From: Aeromonas lusitana
Lineage (GTDB): Bacteria; Pseudomonadota; Gammaproteobacteria; Enterobacterales; Aeromonadaceae
Length of the DNA stretch: 64,000 bases
Direction of reading: 5' to 3'
Assembly (NCBI RefSeq): GCF_002812985.1
Contig: NZ_PGCP01000001.1
Span: forward strand, 1 to 64,000
The notes under the pieces are model-generated. The model saw nothing but the letters and a program-made list of their open reading frames with translations. It was not told where the DNA came from and did no database searches. Positions within the stretch are counted from its first letter, which is position 1. Every line of letters begins with the position of its first letter. This document shows positions 8,505-17,877 of this stretch, piece after piece. The position numbers and the translations under genes are program-made.

Positions 8505-10175
8505 ATGGAAAATCAACACTGGGCCTGTGGGGCCGAACTGGTGGTGCGCCATCTGGAGGCGCAAGGGGTCAAGCAGGTTTTCGGCATTCCCGGGGCCAAG
8601 ATCGACAAGGTATTCGATGCGCTGGAGGACTCCCCCATCGAAACCATAGTGGTGCGTCACGAAGCGAATGCCGCTTTCATGGCCGCTGCGGTGGGGCGGT
8701 TGACCGGCAAGGCAGGAGTCGCACTGGTGACCTCGGGTCCGGGTTGCGCCAACCTCATCACAGGTCTGGCGACCGCCACCTCGGAAGGGGATGCCATGGT
8801 GGCGCTGGGAGGGGCTGTGCGGCGGGCTGATGGCCTCAAGCTGACGCACCAGAGCCTGGATACCGTCAGCCTGTGCCGGCCGGTCACCAAGTTCAGCGCC
8901 CAGGTGGGCACCGGCTCCGCCCTCTCCGAGGTGATGGCTAACGCCTTTCGCAGCGCCGAGCTGGGACGGCCCGGGGCGGCCTTCGTCAGCCTGCCGATGG
9001 ACATCATCAACGAGCCGGCCGATGGCGCTATTCTGGTACCCAGCGCCATCCCAGAGCCGGGAGCGGCTGACGAGCGCGGCATCGATCGGGCGCTGAGTCT
9101 GCTGGCGCGGGCTCGCAAGCCGGTGGTGCTGCTCGGTCTGCTGGCCAGCCGGCCGGAGAACTCCCTCGCGGTGCGCGCCTTTCTCGACAAGAGCCGGCTG
9201 CCGGTTACGGGTACTTATCAGGCGGCCGGGGTGGTAGATACCCACCATTTCGACGACTTTGCCGGGCGGGTGGGGCTGTTCAACAACCAGCCGGGGGACA
9301 AGCTGCTGCAGGATGCGGATCTGGTGGTCTGCATCGGCTACAGCCCTATCGAATACGACCCCGTGCTGTGGAACGGCACCGGCGAGCGCCAGCTGCTGCA
9401 CATCGATGCGCTGCCGGCGGAGATCGACAGCAGCTATTGCCCTGCGGTGGAGCTGGTGGGCTCCATCAGCGCCAACCTGGCGCGACTGACCCGGATGCTG
9501 CACCAGCCGCTGGCGCGGGATCCGGCCATTACCGCGCTGCTCGGCGAGATCCGCGCCCAGCGCCATCAGCTCGCCGAACATGCTGGCCGGTTGGGAGGCA
9601 CTCCCATCCATCCGCTGCGCATCGTCAAGGAGCTGCAGGACATCATAGGGCAGGACATGACCCTGTGCGTGGACATGGGCAGCTTCCACATCTGGATTGC
9701 CCGCTACCTATACAGCTTCCGGGCCCGCCAGGTGCTCATCTCCAACGGCCAGCAAACCATGGGGGTGGCGCTGCCCTGGGCCATCGGGGCCGCCATGGTA
9801 CGACCGGGAGAAAAGATCATCTCTGTGTCCGGCGATGGCAGTTTCATGCAGTCGAGCATGGAGCTGGAGACCGCGGTGCGGCTCAAGTCCAACATAGTAC
9901 ACATCATCTGGGTCGATAACGGCTACAACATGGTGGCGATGCAGGAGGAGAAAAAGTACTTCCGTAGCTCCGGGGTGAGTTTCGGCCCCATCAACTTCAA
10001 GGCCTATGCCGAATCATTTGGCGCAGCCGGGTTTGCCGTCACCTGCGCCGAGGATTTGCGAGTAACCTTGCGCGCCGCCATGGCGGTGAGCGGGCCGGCG
10101 GTGGTGGCCATCCCGGTGGATTACAGCGATAACCACCTGCTGATGGAGCAACTCAGGCCCGAAATGCTCAGTTGA
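8505..10175 (+). CDS. budB: Catabolic acetolactate synthase
   Basis: A thiamine-diphosphate enzyme that joins two pyruvates to give 2-acetolactate and CO2. It has 556 residues in three domains: an N-terminal pyrimidine-binding domain with the activating Glu in [14 protein letters not shown] (about residue 50), a central domain, and a C-terminal ThDP domain with [17 protein letters not shown] and the following VDNGYNM (GDG...N motif). No regulatory ilvN/ilvH-like subunit gene adjoins. Together with budA next door, this points to the FAD-independent fermentative enzyme (BudB/AlsS), not the biosynthetic IlvB. A GGAG ribosome site precedes the ATG, and a strong hairpin follows at 10218. Confidence 0.95.
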   Translation: MENQHWACGAELVVRHLEAQGVKQVFGIPGAKIDKVFDALEDSPIETIVVRHEANAAFMAAAVGRLTGKAGVALVTSGPGCANLITGLATATSEGDAMVALGGAVRRADGLKLTHQSLDTVSLCRPVTKFSAQVGTGSALSEVMANAFRSAELGRPGAAFVSLPMDIINEPADGAILVPSAIPEPGAADERGIDRALSLLARARKPVVLLGLLASRPENSLAVRAFLDKSRLPVTGTYQAAGVVDTHHFDDFAGRVGLFNNQPGDKLLQDADLVVCIGYSPIEYDPVLWNGTGERQLLHIDALPAEIDSSYCPAVELVGSISANLARLTRMLHQPLARDPAITALLGEIRAQRHQLAEHAGRLGGTPIHPLRIVKELQDIIGQDMTLCVDMGSFHIWIARYLYSFRARQVLISNGQQTMGVALPWAIGAAMVRPGEKIISVSGDGSFMQSSMELETAVRLKSNIVHIIWVDNGYNMVAMQEEKKYFRSSGVSFGPINFKAYAESFGAAGFAVTCAEDLRVTLRAAMAVSGPAVVAIPVDYSDNHLLMEQLRPEMLS

Positions 10176-10217
10176 GCCGGATCTGAGCCGGCGGGCTGCG
10201 AAGCGGCCTTCCTAATG

Positions 10218-10253
10218 CAGAGCGCCCCTTGCCAATCGGCAAGGGGCGCTCTG
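10218..10253 (+). terminator. Hairpin between the convergent budB and yajL genes
   Basis: A perfect 16-bp stem (CAGAGCGCCCCTTGCC and its complement) around an AATC loop lies 40 bases after the budB stop. The following TTATT is a poor U tract, so it may act as a bidirectional or partially Rho-assisted terminator for budB and the converging yajL. Confidence 0.75.
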
Positions 10254-10275
10254 TTATTGCGAGAGGGTGATCCAC

Positions 10276-10851
10276 TCAGGGCATGAGCGAGGGAGACAGC
10301 ACCATGGGGCCGGCTACCGCGTGGGCAGTCTCGTCACCGCGCAGCACCCGCACGATTTCGAGGGCGAACTCGATGGCGCTGCCGGGGCCCTGGCTGGTGA
10401 TAAGGCGATGGACTTCGTCCCTCACCACTCGATCTGTGCTGAGTTGACCAGGGGGGAGCTTGGCCTGAAAGACCGGATGGCAGGTGGCCCGCGCATCTCC
10501 CAGCAGGTGGTGGTGTTGCAACACCACCACGGGGGCGGCGCAGATGGCAGCCCGCCAGCGACCAAGCAGAGCCTGCTCCTTGAGCAGGTCGATGGCGAGG
10601 GGGGTATCGCGAATGACTTCGCTGCCGGGTAGGCCGCCCGGCACGACGATGGCCTCGAAGTCACGACCGGTCAGCTCATTGAGATGGCAGTCCGCAACTA
10701 TCTGCACCCCGCGGGAGGCGCGGATCTGGCGCTGTCCCGCCGGGCAGCAGGAGGCGAGCACCACCTCAATGGAGGCTCGCACCAGGGTATCGACGATGGC
10801 GACGGTTTCGATCTCTTCCGAACCCGGGGCGACCAGTACCAAAACGCTCAT
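10276..10851 (-). CDS. yajL: DJ-1/PfpI-family protein YajL
   Basis: A 191-residue DJ-1 superfamily protein. The nucleophile elbow is AICAAP, with the catalytic Cys near residue 105, and the glutamate/glycine region IVVPGGLPGSE near residues 68-78. E. coli YajL protects proteins and metabolites from carbonyl and oxidative damage; a deglycase activity is reported but debated. It is preceded by panE 41 bases upstream on the same strand, and yajQ lies beyond. This gene order is shared with many gamma-proteobacteria and supports the orthology. Confidence 0.9.
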   Translation of the reverse strand: MSVLVLVAPGSEEIETVAIVDTLVRASIEVVLASCCPAGQRQIRASRGVQIVADCHLNELTGRDFEAIVVPGGLPGSEVIRDTPLAIDLLKEQALLGRWRAAICAAPVVVLQHHHLLGDARATCHPVFQAKLPPGQLSTDRVVRDEVHRLITSQGPGSAIEFALEIVRVLRGDETAHAVAGPMVLSPSLMP

Positions 10852-10892
10852 TGTCCACTCCTCATGCAGATGATCCCGTCACTTCACCGGGT

Positions 10893-11840
10893 CTATTGCT
10901 TCTCTTTGATGGCCTGGTATAGGCCTTGATTGACCGGCACAGCGATGCCGTGCTGCGCCGCTTTGGCGAGCAGGAAACCGGTGATGGCTTCTATCTCTGT
11001 CTCTCGCCCCAGTTCCAGATCCTGATACATGGAAGAGTAATTGTCGGCAGTCATTTCCACCACCATCATCACCCGGCGCAGCAGCTCCTCCTGGCTTGCG
11101 GCCTGGCCTTCGACCTGCATCACGTCCGCCACTTCCACGCAGATCTGTTGCAGGGCATCGGCGAAGCGTGGGCCGGCGAGCTCACCATTCTTGAGCTTAT
11201 ACAGGGCGGTGAGCGGATTGATGGCGCAGTTGATGGCAAGCTTCTGCCACTGACGGGTCAGGATTTGCTCATCCCAGCCGGCCTGGCCGAGCGCCGTTGC
11301 CAGCTCATCCGCCAGATAGGCGTATCCCTTGGCTGCCTCATTGACAGGGCCGAGCCAGGTCTCTCCCTTGCCGGTGTGGCGGAATACGAAGTGGCCGCTT
11401 TGCATGGCGCCGTGGCTGGTGACGCTGGCGATCACCGGGTTGTGCGGGAACAGCTGCACCACCTGCTCGGCGATGCCCATGCCGTTGTGCAGCAAGACGA
11501 TAGGGATGCCCGCTGCCAGCTGACCGACGAGTGGGGTCAGGGCCGGCACGACCTGATTGGCCTTGGTCATCACCAGCAGCCGTTTGATCTGGCCGGGTTG
11601 GCTGACGAAGCCGCGCTCGATGGCGAGCAACTGGGTGTGCCCTTCGAGCGAGGTAAAATCGATACCGGGATGCAGGGTGGCGCGATGGCGATCGCGCAGC
11701 AGGACGCGGGTCGATTGACCACTCAGGGTCAACAGGGAGGCAAAGACGCCACCCAGGGCACCACAGCCCAGCAGGGTCCATTGAGGGGGGAGAGGGTGTC
11801 GGCTGGTTTTCAGGTTGTTATCGCGTAATCCGCTTGGCAT
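10893..11840 (-). CDS. panE: 2-Dehydropantoate 2-reductase
   Basis: Reduces ketopantoate to pantoate with NADPH in pantothenate (coenzyme A) synthesis. The Rossmann motif LGCGALGGVFASLL lies near the N-terminus. The catalytic Lys is expected in LAINCAINPLTALYKLKNGEL, and the substrate-binding Glu/Asn region lies towards the C-terminus. I chose the ATG at 11840 (315 residues); a TTG four codons upstream is also open. Either start leaves an N-terminal tail of about 20 residues before the Rossmann strand that E. coli PanE lacks, so the true start is uncertain. Probably co-transcribed with yajL. Confidence 0.9.
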   Translation of the reverse strand: MPSGLRDNNLKTSRHPLPPQWTLLGCGALGGVFASLLTLSGQSTRVLLRDRHRATLHPGIDFTSLEGHTQLLAIERGFVSQPGQIKRLLVMTKANQVVPALTPLVGQLAAGIPIVLLHNGMGIAEQVVQLFPHNPVIASVTSHGAMQSGHFVFRHTGKGETWLGPVNEAAKGYAYLADELATALGQAGWDEQILTRQWQKLAINCAINPLTALYKLKNGELAGPRFADALQQICVEVADVMQVEGQAASQEELLRRVMMVVEMTADNYSSMYQDLELGRETEIEAITGFLLAKAAQHGIAVPVNQGLYQAIKEKQ

Positions 11841-12042
11841 GGAGAGGCTCAATCAGGGTAAGGGTCGCATTCCTAACAACCGCCTACCGGGGATAAGTGG
11901 AGTGTCGCTTGGCGGACACTATCGGGTCTCGCCATTCCTGTGCGCAGTGGATTCTAGCAGAGCAGTCCCATCGAAATCAGCAAATTTGCCGGTTTTCTGG
12001 TAGATTTGCCCCCCTTATAAATACAACGTGAGGAGCCCGGCT

Positions 12043-12525
12043 ATGCCGTCATTCGATATTGTCTCTGAAGTCAAAATGAACGAGGTGTTGAACGCCGTCG
12101 ATAACGCCAATCGTGAACTGGCGACCCGTTTCGATTTTCGTGGTGTGGAAGCCAGCTTCGAGCTGAACAAAGAAGAGGTCAAGCTGGAGGCCGATGCCGA
12201 TTTCCAGCTCAAGCAGATGGTCGAGATCCTGCGCGCCGCCCTGCTCAAGCGCAACATCGAGAACAGCTCCATGGACGTGGGTGACAGCGTCCACTCCGGC
12301 AAGCGTTTCCACCTGACCGTGAAGTTCAAGCAGGGGATCGAGAAGGAGATCGCCAAGAAGCTGGTGAAGCTTATCAAGGACTCCAAGATCAAGGTGCAGG
12401 TAGCCATTCAGGGCGACGAAGTGCGCGTTACCGGCAAGAAGCGTGACGATCTGCAGGAGACCATGGCGCTGGTGCGTGGCGCAGAACTGGGCCAGCCGAT
12501 GCAGTTCCAAAACTTCCGCGACTGA
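12043..12525 (+). CDS. yajQ: YajQ-family nucleotide-binding protein
   Basis: A 160-residue protein of the YajQ (DUF520) family, starting [10 protein letters not shown] as in E. coli. Two ferredoxin-like folds are expected. Family members bind nucleotides, including cyclic di-GMP and tRNA/GTP in different reports. The ATG at 12043 is chosen because GTGAGGAG precedes it by 7 bases; a GTG at 12028 in frame would place the start within that ribosome site. The gene is divergent from panE and followed by a bidirectional terminator. Confidence 0.95.
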   Translation: MPSFDIVSEVKMNEVLNAVDNANRELATRFDFRGVEASFELNKEEVKLEADADFQLKQMVEILRAALLKRNIENSSMDVGDSVHSGKRFHLTVKFKQGIEKEIAKKLVKLIKDSKIKVQVAIQGDEVRVTGKKRDDLQETMALVRGAELGQPMQFQNFRD

Positions 12526-12588
12526 TATGGATGGGGAGGGCTGGGCCCTCTCCATTTAATAGCAAAGAGTTCGGCGAAAACCCTATAA

Positions 12589-12618
12589 AAAAACCGGAGC
12601 CATGGCTCCGGTTTTTTG
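12589..12618 (+). terminator. Bidirectional intrinsic terminator between yajQ and tsx
   Basis: An A-tract, the perfect inverted repeat AACCGGAGC/GCTCCGGTT around CATG, then a T6 run. The symmetric A and T runs let it serve both the rightward yajQ and the leftward porin gene, which converge here. Confidence 0.9.
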
Positions 12619-12653
12619 TGTCCGTTCTACTGTTCTCGAACCAAAGGGTTCGA

Positions 12654-13496
12654 TTAGAACTTGTAGGTAACGGAGAAGTAGTGGCTGAAGCCAGAGCTCT
12701 TCCAAGGGGTACCGTCGTAGGCGGTGGAGCCATCTTTGGTGCCGTAGGCATCCATGAAGTACTTCAGGCCGTAACCCACTGCGTAGCGATCAGAGTGCCA
12801 GTAGATACCGTGGAAGGTTGCCAGGTTGTCGCTGGTACGATCGGCGCGGTCATGGGTATCCAGATCGAAGGCGTAGTCCAGGTAACCTTGGTAGGAGACG
12901 AAGCTGCCGTTACCGAAGGTGTAGAAAGGCTTGAACCAGTTCATGGCGAACCAGTAACCATTCCAATCACCTTCTTCTTCGGTGAAGAATTGGTTTTCGG
13001 TAGCGTGACGGGCATACAGGTTCATACCCACTTTACCAAACCAAGGCACTTGCACGTCGGCACCCAGACCGATCATGTTCTCCATCTGCTTGTCGCCGAC
13101 GTTGTTCAGAGATGCGATGTACACCTCTTGCACGGGCCCGAAGGAGAGATCTTTACCAGTCAGTGCATCAAGAGACATACGCGGCGCAAACTTCATGAAG
13201 AGGTTCTGACCGTTGTGCTTGTTGCTGTGACGGGAGTCGAAGATATCGAAGACGTCGACGTAACCGTACAGATCAAACAGACCGGAACGACCACCAAACT
13301 CCATTTCGAAGTAGGTATCGTTGTAATCGTCTTCACCAGTGGTGAAAGGGCGCTGGTCGATGGTATGCATCACGTTGAACTGCATCCACTTGTAGTCGTT
13401 CTTATGGATGTCACCGCTGTAGTCGGCAGCGAAAGCCGGGGTGGCGGATGCAGCCAGCAGACCGGCAGCGATCAGAGTCTTGGTAAATTTGGCCAT
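12654..13496 (-). CDS. tsx: OmpK/Tsx-family nucleoside-specific outer-membrane channel
   Basis: A 280-residue outer-membrane beta-barrel. The Sec signal peptide MAKFTKTLIAAGLLAASATPAFA (first 23 residues) is followed by ADYSGDIHKNDYKWMQFNVMHT, typical of OmpK of Vibrio/Aeromonas and of Tsx. Alternating aromatic/polar strands run to the C-terminal FSVTYKF, with terminal Phe as needed for BAM recognition. Tsx channels admit nucleosides and deoxynucleosides and serve as phage receptors (OmpK for phage KVP40). The ATG at 13496 is chosen because the signal peptide begins there. A CRP-like site lies about 120 bases upstream. Substrate is by family. Confidence 0.9.
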   Translation of the reverse strand: MAKFTKTLIAAGLLAASATPAFAADYSGDIHKNDYKWMQFNVMHTIDQRPFTTGEDDYNDTYFEMEFGGRSGLFDLYGYVDVFDIFDSRHSNKHNGQNLFMKFAPRMSLDALTGKDLSFGPVQEVYIASLNNVGDKQMENMIGLGADVQVPWFGKVGMNLYARHATENQFFTEEEGDWNGYWFAMNWFKPFYTFGNGSFVSYQGYLDYAFDLDTHDRADRTSDNLATFHGIYWHSDRYAVGYGLKYFMDAYGTKDGSTAYDGTPWKSSGFSHYFSVTYKF

Positions 13497-13613
13497 TTTA
13501 TTGGTCTCTTGTGTATTTAGTTGAGGTTTTCCGTAGCCTGCCCACAAGGAGCGGGAAGGATTCTAGCCAAATAATTTCAACGGATAAACAAGAGCCAGGG
13601 AACTTTGTCAGGA

Positions 13614-13633
13614 TTTGTGAATCTAATCACCCC
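13614..13633. promoter_or_regulatory. CRP-like site upstream of the tsx/ompK gene
   Basis: TGTGAATCTAATCACC fits the CRP consensus TGTGA-N6-TCACA except for its last base. It lies 118-137 bases before the porin start and 20-40 bases beyond the ampG stop, so the porin is the likely target. E. coli tsx is also under CRP control. Confidence 0.6.
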
Positions 13634-13653
13634 CTCATTGGCGCAAACGCTTG

Positions 13654-15045
13654 CTATTTGTTCGCTTGTGGTGACAAATGTCTGCCCCGTTTGGCAACCA
13701 TGATGATCAGCACCATCACGGGAATGCCGAGCAGGCTGGTGCCGACGAAGAAGCTGCTGTAGCCAAATTGCTCGACGAAGTGACCGGAAAAGCCGGCGAG
13801 TAGCTTGGGCAGCAGCAACATGATGGAGCTGAACAGCGCATACTGGGTGGCCGAGAAGGCGACGTTGGTCAGGCTCGACAGATAGGTCACGAACGCCGCC
13901 GTGGCGATACCGGCGCTGAGGTTGTCCAGCGAAATGATCAGGGTCAGCAGCTCCAGATCGTGGCCGACCTCGTTGAGCAGGGCAAACAGCAGATTGGTGC
14001 TGGCGGTGAGCACGGCGCCGAGAAACAGGATGCGCAATGTGCCAAAGCGCATCACCAGCACCCCCCCCAGGGCCGCCCCCACCAGCGTCATGATGACGCC
14101 GTACACCTTGGTGATGGTGGCCACTTCCGTCTTGCTGAACTGCATGTCCACGTAGAAGCTGTTGGACATGACCCCCATCACCACGTCCGAGATGCGATAG
14201 CAGGCGATGAGCCCCAGGATCAGCAGGGCCGAGCCGCCGTAGCGGCGGAAGAAATCGGCAAACGGACACCAGATCGCCTCGTAGACCCAGGCCCCCAACC
14301 CCGCCAGTGGGGTCGGCCAGCCACGGCCGAGCAGCAGTGCCTTGCGCTCCGCCTGCTGCGCATTCTGGCGATTCACGTCTATGTCCGGCTCATGGCTGAG
14401 CAAGGTGGTGATGATGCCAAGGGACATCAGTCCCGCCATCAGCAGATAGGTGAGCTGCCAGCCACGGTAGTCGTAGCCGCTGTTGCTGCCGAGCCAGGCC
14501 GCCAGCGCCAGGGCGCCTGCACCTGCCATGATCATCGCCAGTCGATAACCCGTCATGTAGGAGGCCGCCATGGCCGCCTGCAGCCGCTCCGGCGCCGATT
14601 CGATGCGGTAGGCGTCGATGACGATATCCTGAGTCGCCGAGGCAAACGCCACCAGCAGGGCAAACAGGGCGAGCTGGGCGAGCTGGGTCTTGGGATCGCA
14701 ATAGGCCATGCCCACCAGTGCGAGGGCGATCAGCACCTGGGAGAGCAGCATCCAGCTGCGGCGGCGCCCCAGCAGGCGGGAGAGCAGGGGTAGCGGCATC
14801 CGGTCGACCAGGGGAGACCACACCCATTTAAAGCCATACGCCAGGGCGACCCAGCTCATGTAACCTATGTCGGTCAGGCTGACGTCGGCTTCCCGCAGCC
14901 AGAAGGAGAGGGTGCCAAACACCAGCAACAGCGGCAGGCCGGAGGAGAAACCCATGGCAAACAGGGTGAGGACTCGACCTTCCAGATAGACGGCGAGGGA
15001 GTCACGCCAGCTGGTTGTGCGACGTGGGGGGCGGAGAGTGTTCAA
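13654..15045 (-). CDS. ampG: AmpG, anhydromuropeptide permease (MFS)
   Basis: A 463-residue inner-membrane transporter of the major facilitator superfamily that imports GlcNAc-anhydroMurNAc peptides for cell-wall recycling. In Aeromonas-like bacteria it thereby feeds beta-lactamase induction. About 12-14 hydrophobic segments are visible. The N-terminal block LEGRVLTLFAMGFSSGLPLLL and the LSFWLREADVSLTDIGY segment are typical of AmpG. The start is TTG at 15045, with AGAGGAG 9 bases upstream; no in-frame ATG fits. It follows yajG-ppiA and the small unknown gene on the same strand, as ampG-yajG do in E. coli. Confidence 0.95.
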   Translation of the reverse strand: MNTLRPPRRTTSWRDSLAVYLEGRVLTLFAMGFSSGLPLLLVFGTLSFWLREADVSLTDIGYMSWVALAYGFKWVWSPLVDRMPLPLLSRLLGRRRSWMLLSQVLIALALVGMAYCDPKTQLAQLALFALLVAFASATQDIVIDAYRIESAPERLQAAMAASYMTGYRLAMIMAGAGALALAAWLGSNSGYDYRGWQLTYLLMAGLMSLGIITTLLSHEPDIDVNRQNAQQAERKALLLGRGWPTPLAGLGAWVYEAIWCPFADFFRRYGGSALLILGLIACYRISDVVMGVMSNSFYVDMQFSKTEVATITKVYGVIMTLVGAALGGVLVMRFGTLRILFLGAVLTASTNLLFALLNEVGHDLELLTLIISLDNLSAGIATAAFVTYLSSLTNVAFSATQYALFSSIMLLLPKLLAGFSGHFVEQFGYSSFFVGTSLLGIPVMVLIIMVAKRGRHLSPQANK

Positions 15046-15130
15046 ATGCCTGACTCCTCTGGGAAAAGGGGGTCATTTTGTCAGGTTCGAGAGGGATAGC
15101 CAAGGCAAGCCGCGCGTGGCGGCTCCCGAT

Positions 15131-15460
15131 TCAGGGCCGTGAGCCGATGCAGTGGCTCGGGCAGGGGCCTTCGGCGGCGAGAAAGTTGGCGCAGGCCATC
15201 AGCTGCAGGCGCAGCCAGCTGTCGGCGATGATCTGCTGTTCATCCCATTGATGCAGGCTGTGCAGCAGGTGCCAGAACACCCCTTCCTGATCGTCTGCCG
15301 GTTGCTTGTCGGTGGGAATGCGGGGCAGGGCTTGCCAGTGGGAAAGTAATTGCCAGCTCAAGTCTTCCAGCTGGCGATAGGGGATCTCCCGTGCCAGAAA
15401 GTGACGAACCGCCTGGGCCAGCGGGATGGCATGTTGGGTTATGTAGTCATGACAGGTCAC
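15131..15460 (-). CDS. Conserved-looking small protein of unknown function
   Basis: A 109-residue cytoplasmic protein I cannot assign. The GTG start at 15460 is chosen because AAGGAGG lies 5 bases before it. The sequence is helical and rich in Trp, His and Gln, and ends in a Cys/Gly motif (CPSHCIGSRP). That, with an earlier Cys, could bind metal or thiols, but nothing proves it. It lies between ppiA and ampG on the same strand, with gaps of 114 and 85 bases. Codon use and GC match its neighbours, supporting a real gene. Confidence 0.65.
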   Translation of the reverse strand: MTCHDYITQHAIPLAQAVRHFLAREIPYRQLEDLSWQLLSHWQALPRIPTDKQPADDQEGVFWHLLHSLHQWDEQQIIADSWLRLQLMACANFLAAEGPCPSHCIGSRP

Positions 15461-15574
15461 CGGCACCTCCTTCTCCTCCACTTGGCCAAGCCCCAGAAAC
15501 GGGGCAAGGCCAGAGTATAGAAAGGGGTGCCGGCGACCCTGGCAGGGATGCGGTGGAATGTGATCCAGCCCCCG

Positions 15575-16126
15575 TTATTTATCCGCCAGCAGTACCACTT
15601 TTTTCAGGATGATGGGGCTGGTGGGGACGTCGTTGGCCCGCAGGATAGAGCTGTAACCGGTCTGCACCTGGGCCAGCTTGTCCAGCACCTCCATGCCCTG
15701 CACCACCTGGCCAAACACGGTATACCCGGCGCCAGCATTGGCGTTGAGGTTGTCGTTGTCGGTCAGGTTGAAGTAGAACTGGCGGGTGGCGCTGTCAACG
15801 GCCTGGGTACGGGCCATGGCGATGCTGCCGCGTTTGTTCGGCAGGCCGCCCTTGGATTCGTTGACCACGGGATCGAAGGTCGGCAGCGGCTGGAACTGCT
15901 GGTTGTAGCCCCCCCCTTGCACCACGAAGTTCTGGATCACGCGATGGAACAGGCTGCCGTCATAGCTGCCATCCGCCACGTAGCGCAGGAAGTTCTTCAC
16001 CGTCTGTGGCGCCTGTTTCGGGGCCAGCTCGATCACGATATTGCCGTGATTGGTTTCCATCTGGACTTTGGGACCGGCGAAGGCCAGCGGTGCGATCAGT
16101 GTTGCCAATAACCAGAGTTTCTTCAT
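15575..16126 (-). CDS. ppiA: Periplasmic cyclophilin-type peptidyl-prolyl isomerase
   Basis: A 183-residue cyclophilin that accelerates cis-trans proline isomerisation. The signal peptide MKKLWLLATLIAPLAFA places it in the periplasm, as for PpiA. Catalytic-site motifs are present: FHRVIQNFVVQGG (the FHR..F..QGG signature), RGSIAMARTQ, SATRQFYFNL and YTVFGQVVQGMEVLD. The short bacterial loop form is typical. It lies 14 bases behind yajG on the same strand and is probably in the rlmG-yajG-ppiA transcription unit. The paralogue PpiB would lack the signal sequence. Confidence 0.92.
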   Translation of the reverse strand: MKKLWLLATLIAPLAFAGPKVQMETNHGNIVIELAPKQAPQTVKNFLRYVADGSYDGSLFHRVIQNFVVQGGGYNQQFQPLPTFDPVVNESKGGLPNKRGSIAMARTQAVDSATRQFYFNLTDNDNLNANAGAGYTVFGQVVQGMEVLDKLAQVQTGYSSILRANDVPTSPIILKKVVLLADK

Positions 16127-16140
16127 TTATCTATCCTCGC

Positions 16141-16716
16141 TTAGCTCGGCTGACCCTTGAGATAACCGCGCAGGGCCTCGTCGGCCATGATCTGTTGCAG
16201 CACGCTGCCCAGTTGCTGGTTCAGGGTGGACTCCAGATCGGCCATGCTCGGCTCACCCGGCTCTTCCTTGCTGGAGGACATGTTGAACTGCTTGGTCAAC
16301 TTGCTGCCCTGGAAATCGGCGATCACCTGCAGACTGACCTTGGACTTGGTGACATAGGTAAAGGTCTTCTCTTCCACCGTGACGGCCGCGGTGGAGATGG
16401 CCAGGGTCAGGTTGGTGGTGCCGCTGTTGCCCACTTCGAGCCCCTGGCTGCGCAGCCCTTCCGCCAGCTTCTCGGCCAGCAGGTTGTTGAGCGGCTGCTC
16501 GCTGTTGACCAGCACGGGGGCCTTCTCTTTCTTCTTGATGGAGAAGACATAGGCAGCTTCACGCTTGTCCACCCCTTCCATGGTGATCCGGTTGCCGGAG
16601 TAGTACTGCTGATTGGAGGGGATGACTTGCGGATTAAGCAGGGCGGTCTCTGGCCAGTGAGTAGCACAACCACCCAAGATCAGGGCGGCCAGCAGCAAGA
16701 TTGACTTTTTCATCAT
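16141..16716 (-). CDS. yajG: YajG-family lipoprotein
   Basis: A 191-residue lipoprotein of unknown function. The N-terminal lipobox LILGGC (Cys at about residue 16) predicts signal peptidase II cleavage and lipid anchoring; the following Ala-Thr-His does not suggest inner-membrane retention. The rest matches the YajG family, with a GEPSMADLESTLNQQLGSVLQQI helix near the end. In E. coli yajG lies between ampG and bolA. The same neighbours appear here, with ppiA, rlmG and one unknown gene inserted. Confidence 0.9.
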   Translation of the reverse strand: MMKKSILLLAALILGGCATHWPETALLNPQVIPSNQQYYSGNRITMEGVDKREAAYVFSIKKKEKAPVLVNSEQPLNNLLAEKLAEGLRSQGLEVGNSGTTNLTLAISTAAVTVEEKTFTYVTKSKVSLQVIADFQGSKLTKQFNMSSSKEEPGEPSMADLESTLNQQLGSVLQQIMADEALRGYLKGQPS

Positions 16717-16737
16717 GGGTTTCCTTTAGCTTTATCT

Positions 16738-17877
16738 TTAGCGTTTGATGGCTTTCAAAATAACGAATTTGCTGTTGGATGCAACGACTTGTGCGTTGGC
16801 AAACAAGCGCTTGAGTTTGTTGTGATAGTCCAGATGACGGTTGCCTACTATCCAGAGTTCCCCCCCCTGAGGCAACACCCTGTGTGCATCGGTGAACATC
16901 TGCCAGGCGATGTGATCCGTGATCGCCTGTAACTGATGGAAGGGGGGGTTGCAGAGGATGCGGTCCGCCGATCCCACTGCCACCTCATCCAGACAGTTGT
17001 TGACCAGGAAGTGCGCCCGCGGCAGAGCATCCGGCAGATTGTGCTCGATGTTGAGCCGCGCCGAGTCCACCGCCATGTAGGACTCGTCGATGAAGGTCAC
17101 CTCCACCTCGCTGTCCCGCGCCAGCAAGGCCAGTCCCAGCACGCCGTTGCCGCAGCCCAGATCGATCACCTTGCGCGCACTGTTGATGGGCAAATTGTCC
17201 AGCATAAAGCGGGCGCCGATATCCAGACTGGTGCGCGAAAACACGTTGGCGTGGTTGTGGATGAGCAGGTTGCTACCCTCCAGCGGCCAGGTGGTCGGGA
17301 AGGGGTTGGCCAGCGCCGGGCGCTCGGCCCCGTCCTCGACGGAGCAATGAATGAGGCGCGCCTTCTTCCAGGCCAGCGAGGTCTTGGTCGGTCCTAGGTA
17401 TTTTTCAAACAGCTTGAGGGTCGAGCTGTGAATGTCCTTCGCCTTGCCCGCGGCCAGGATGCGAGTCGCTGGGGTCACCACCTGACGCAGGGCCAGCAGC
17501 TGTTGCTCCAGCAGTGCCTGGTATTTGGAGACCTTGATCACCACCAGCGCGGGGGCCTGGGGCAGGGGCGCCAGGGCATCCTGAATGCGGATGGCCTGGG
17601 GATCCAGCTCGTTCTCGACCAGGTTGGCCAGGGTGGCGTGCTCGCTGATATAGGAGTCGGTCACACACAGGGGGGCATGGCCGTGCAGATAGGCGGTCAG
17701 GGCGCCGAAGCCGTCGTTCATGATGATGACGGGTCCATCCTGTTCGAGGGGCGACTCGGCGAGTGTGTTGATCAGGTACTCATCCGCCGCATCCCAGGCC
17801 TGCAGGGGATCCTGGCTCTGCCGTGGGTAACGATACAGGGTCAGACGACAATGGGGGGTGTCGAGCAGGGTGTGCAT
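16738..17877 (-). CDS. rlmG: 23S rRNA (guanine-1835-N2)-methyltransferase
   Basis: Methylates G1835 (E. coli numbering) of 23S rRNA using S-adenosylmethionine. It has 379 residues. The N-terminal degenerate methyltransferase half includes LQAWDAADEYL and IMNDGFGALTAYL. The C-terminal active half has the SAM motif VIDLGCGNGVLGLALL and the catalytic NPPFHQ. NHANVFSRTSLDIGARF separates RlmG from RsmC. The ATG at 17877 begins MHTLLDTPHCRLTLYRYP, aligning with E. coli RlmG; upstream codons to 18042 are open but not conserved. Divergent from bolA. Confidence 0.93.
   Translation of the reverse strand: MHTLLDTPHCRLTLYRYPRQSQDPLQAWDAADEYLINTLAESPLEQDGPVIIMNDGFGALTAYLHGHAPLCVTDSYISEHATLANLVENELDPQAIRIQDALAPLPQAPALVVIKVSKYQALLEQQLLALRQVVTPATRILAAGKAKDIHSSTLKLFEKYLGPTKTSLAWKKARLIHCSVEDGAERPALANPFPTTWPLEGSNLLIHNHANVFSRTSLDIGARFMLDNLPINSARKVIDLGCGNGVLGLALLARDSEVEVTFIDESYMAVDSARLNIEHNLPDALPRAHFLVNNCLDEVAVGSADRILCNPPFHQLQAITDHIAWQMFTDAHRVLPQGGELWIVGNRHLDYHNKLKRLFANAQVVASNSKFVILKAIKR

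Noticed and set aside
8487-9689. Minus-strand frame over budB
   Set aside because: Antisense shadow of an unmistakable acetolactate synthase.
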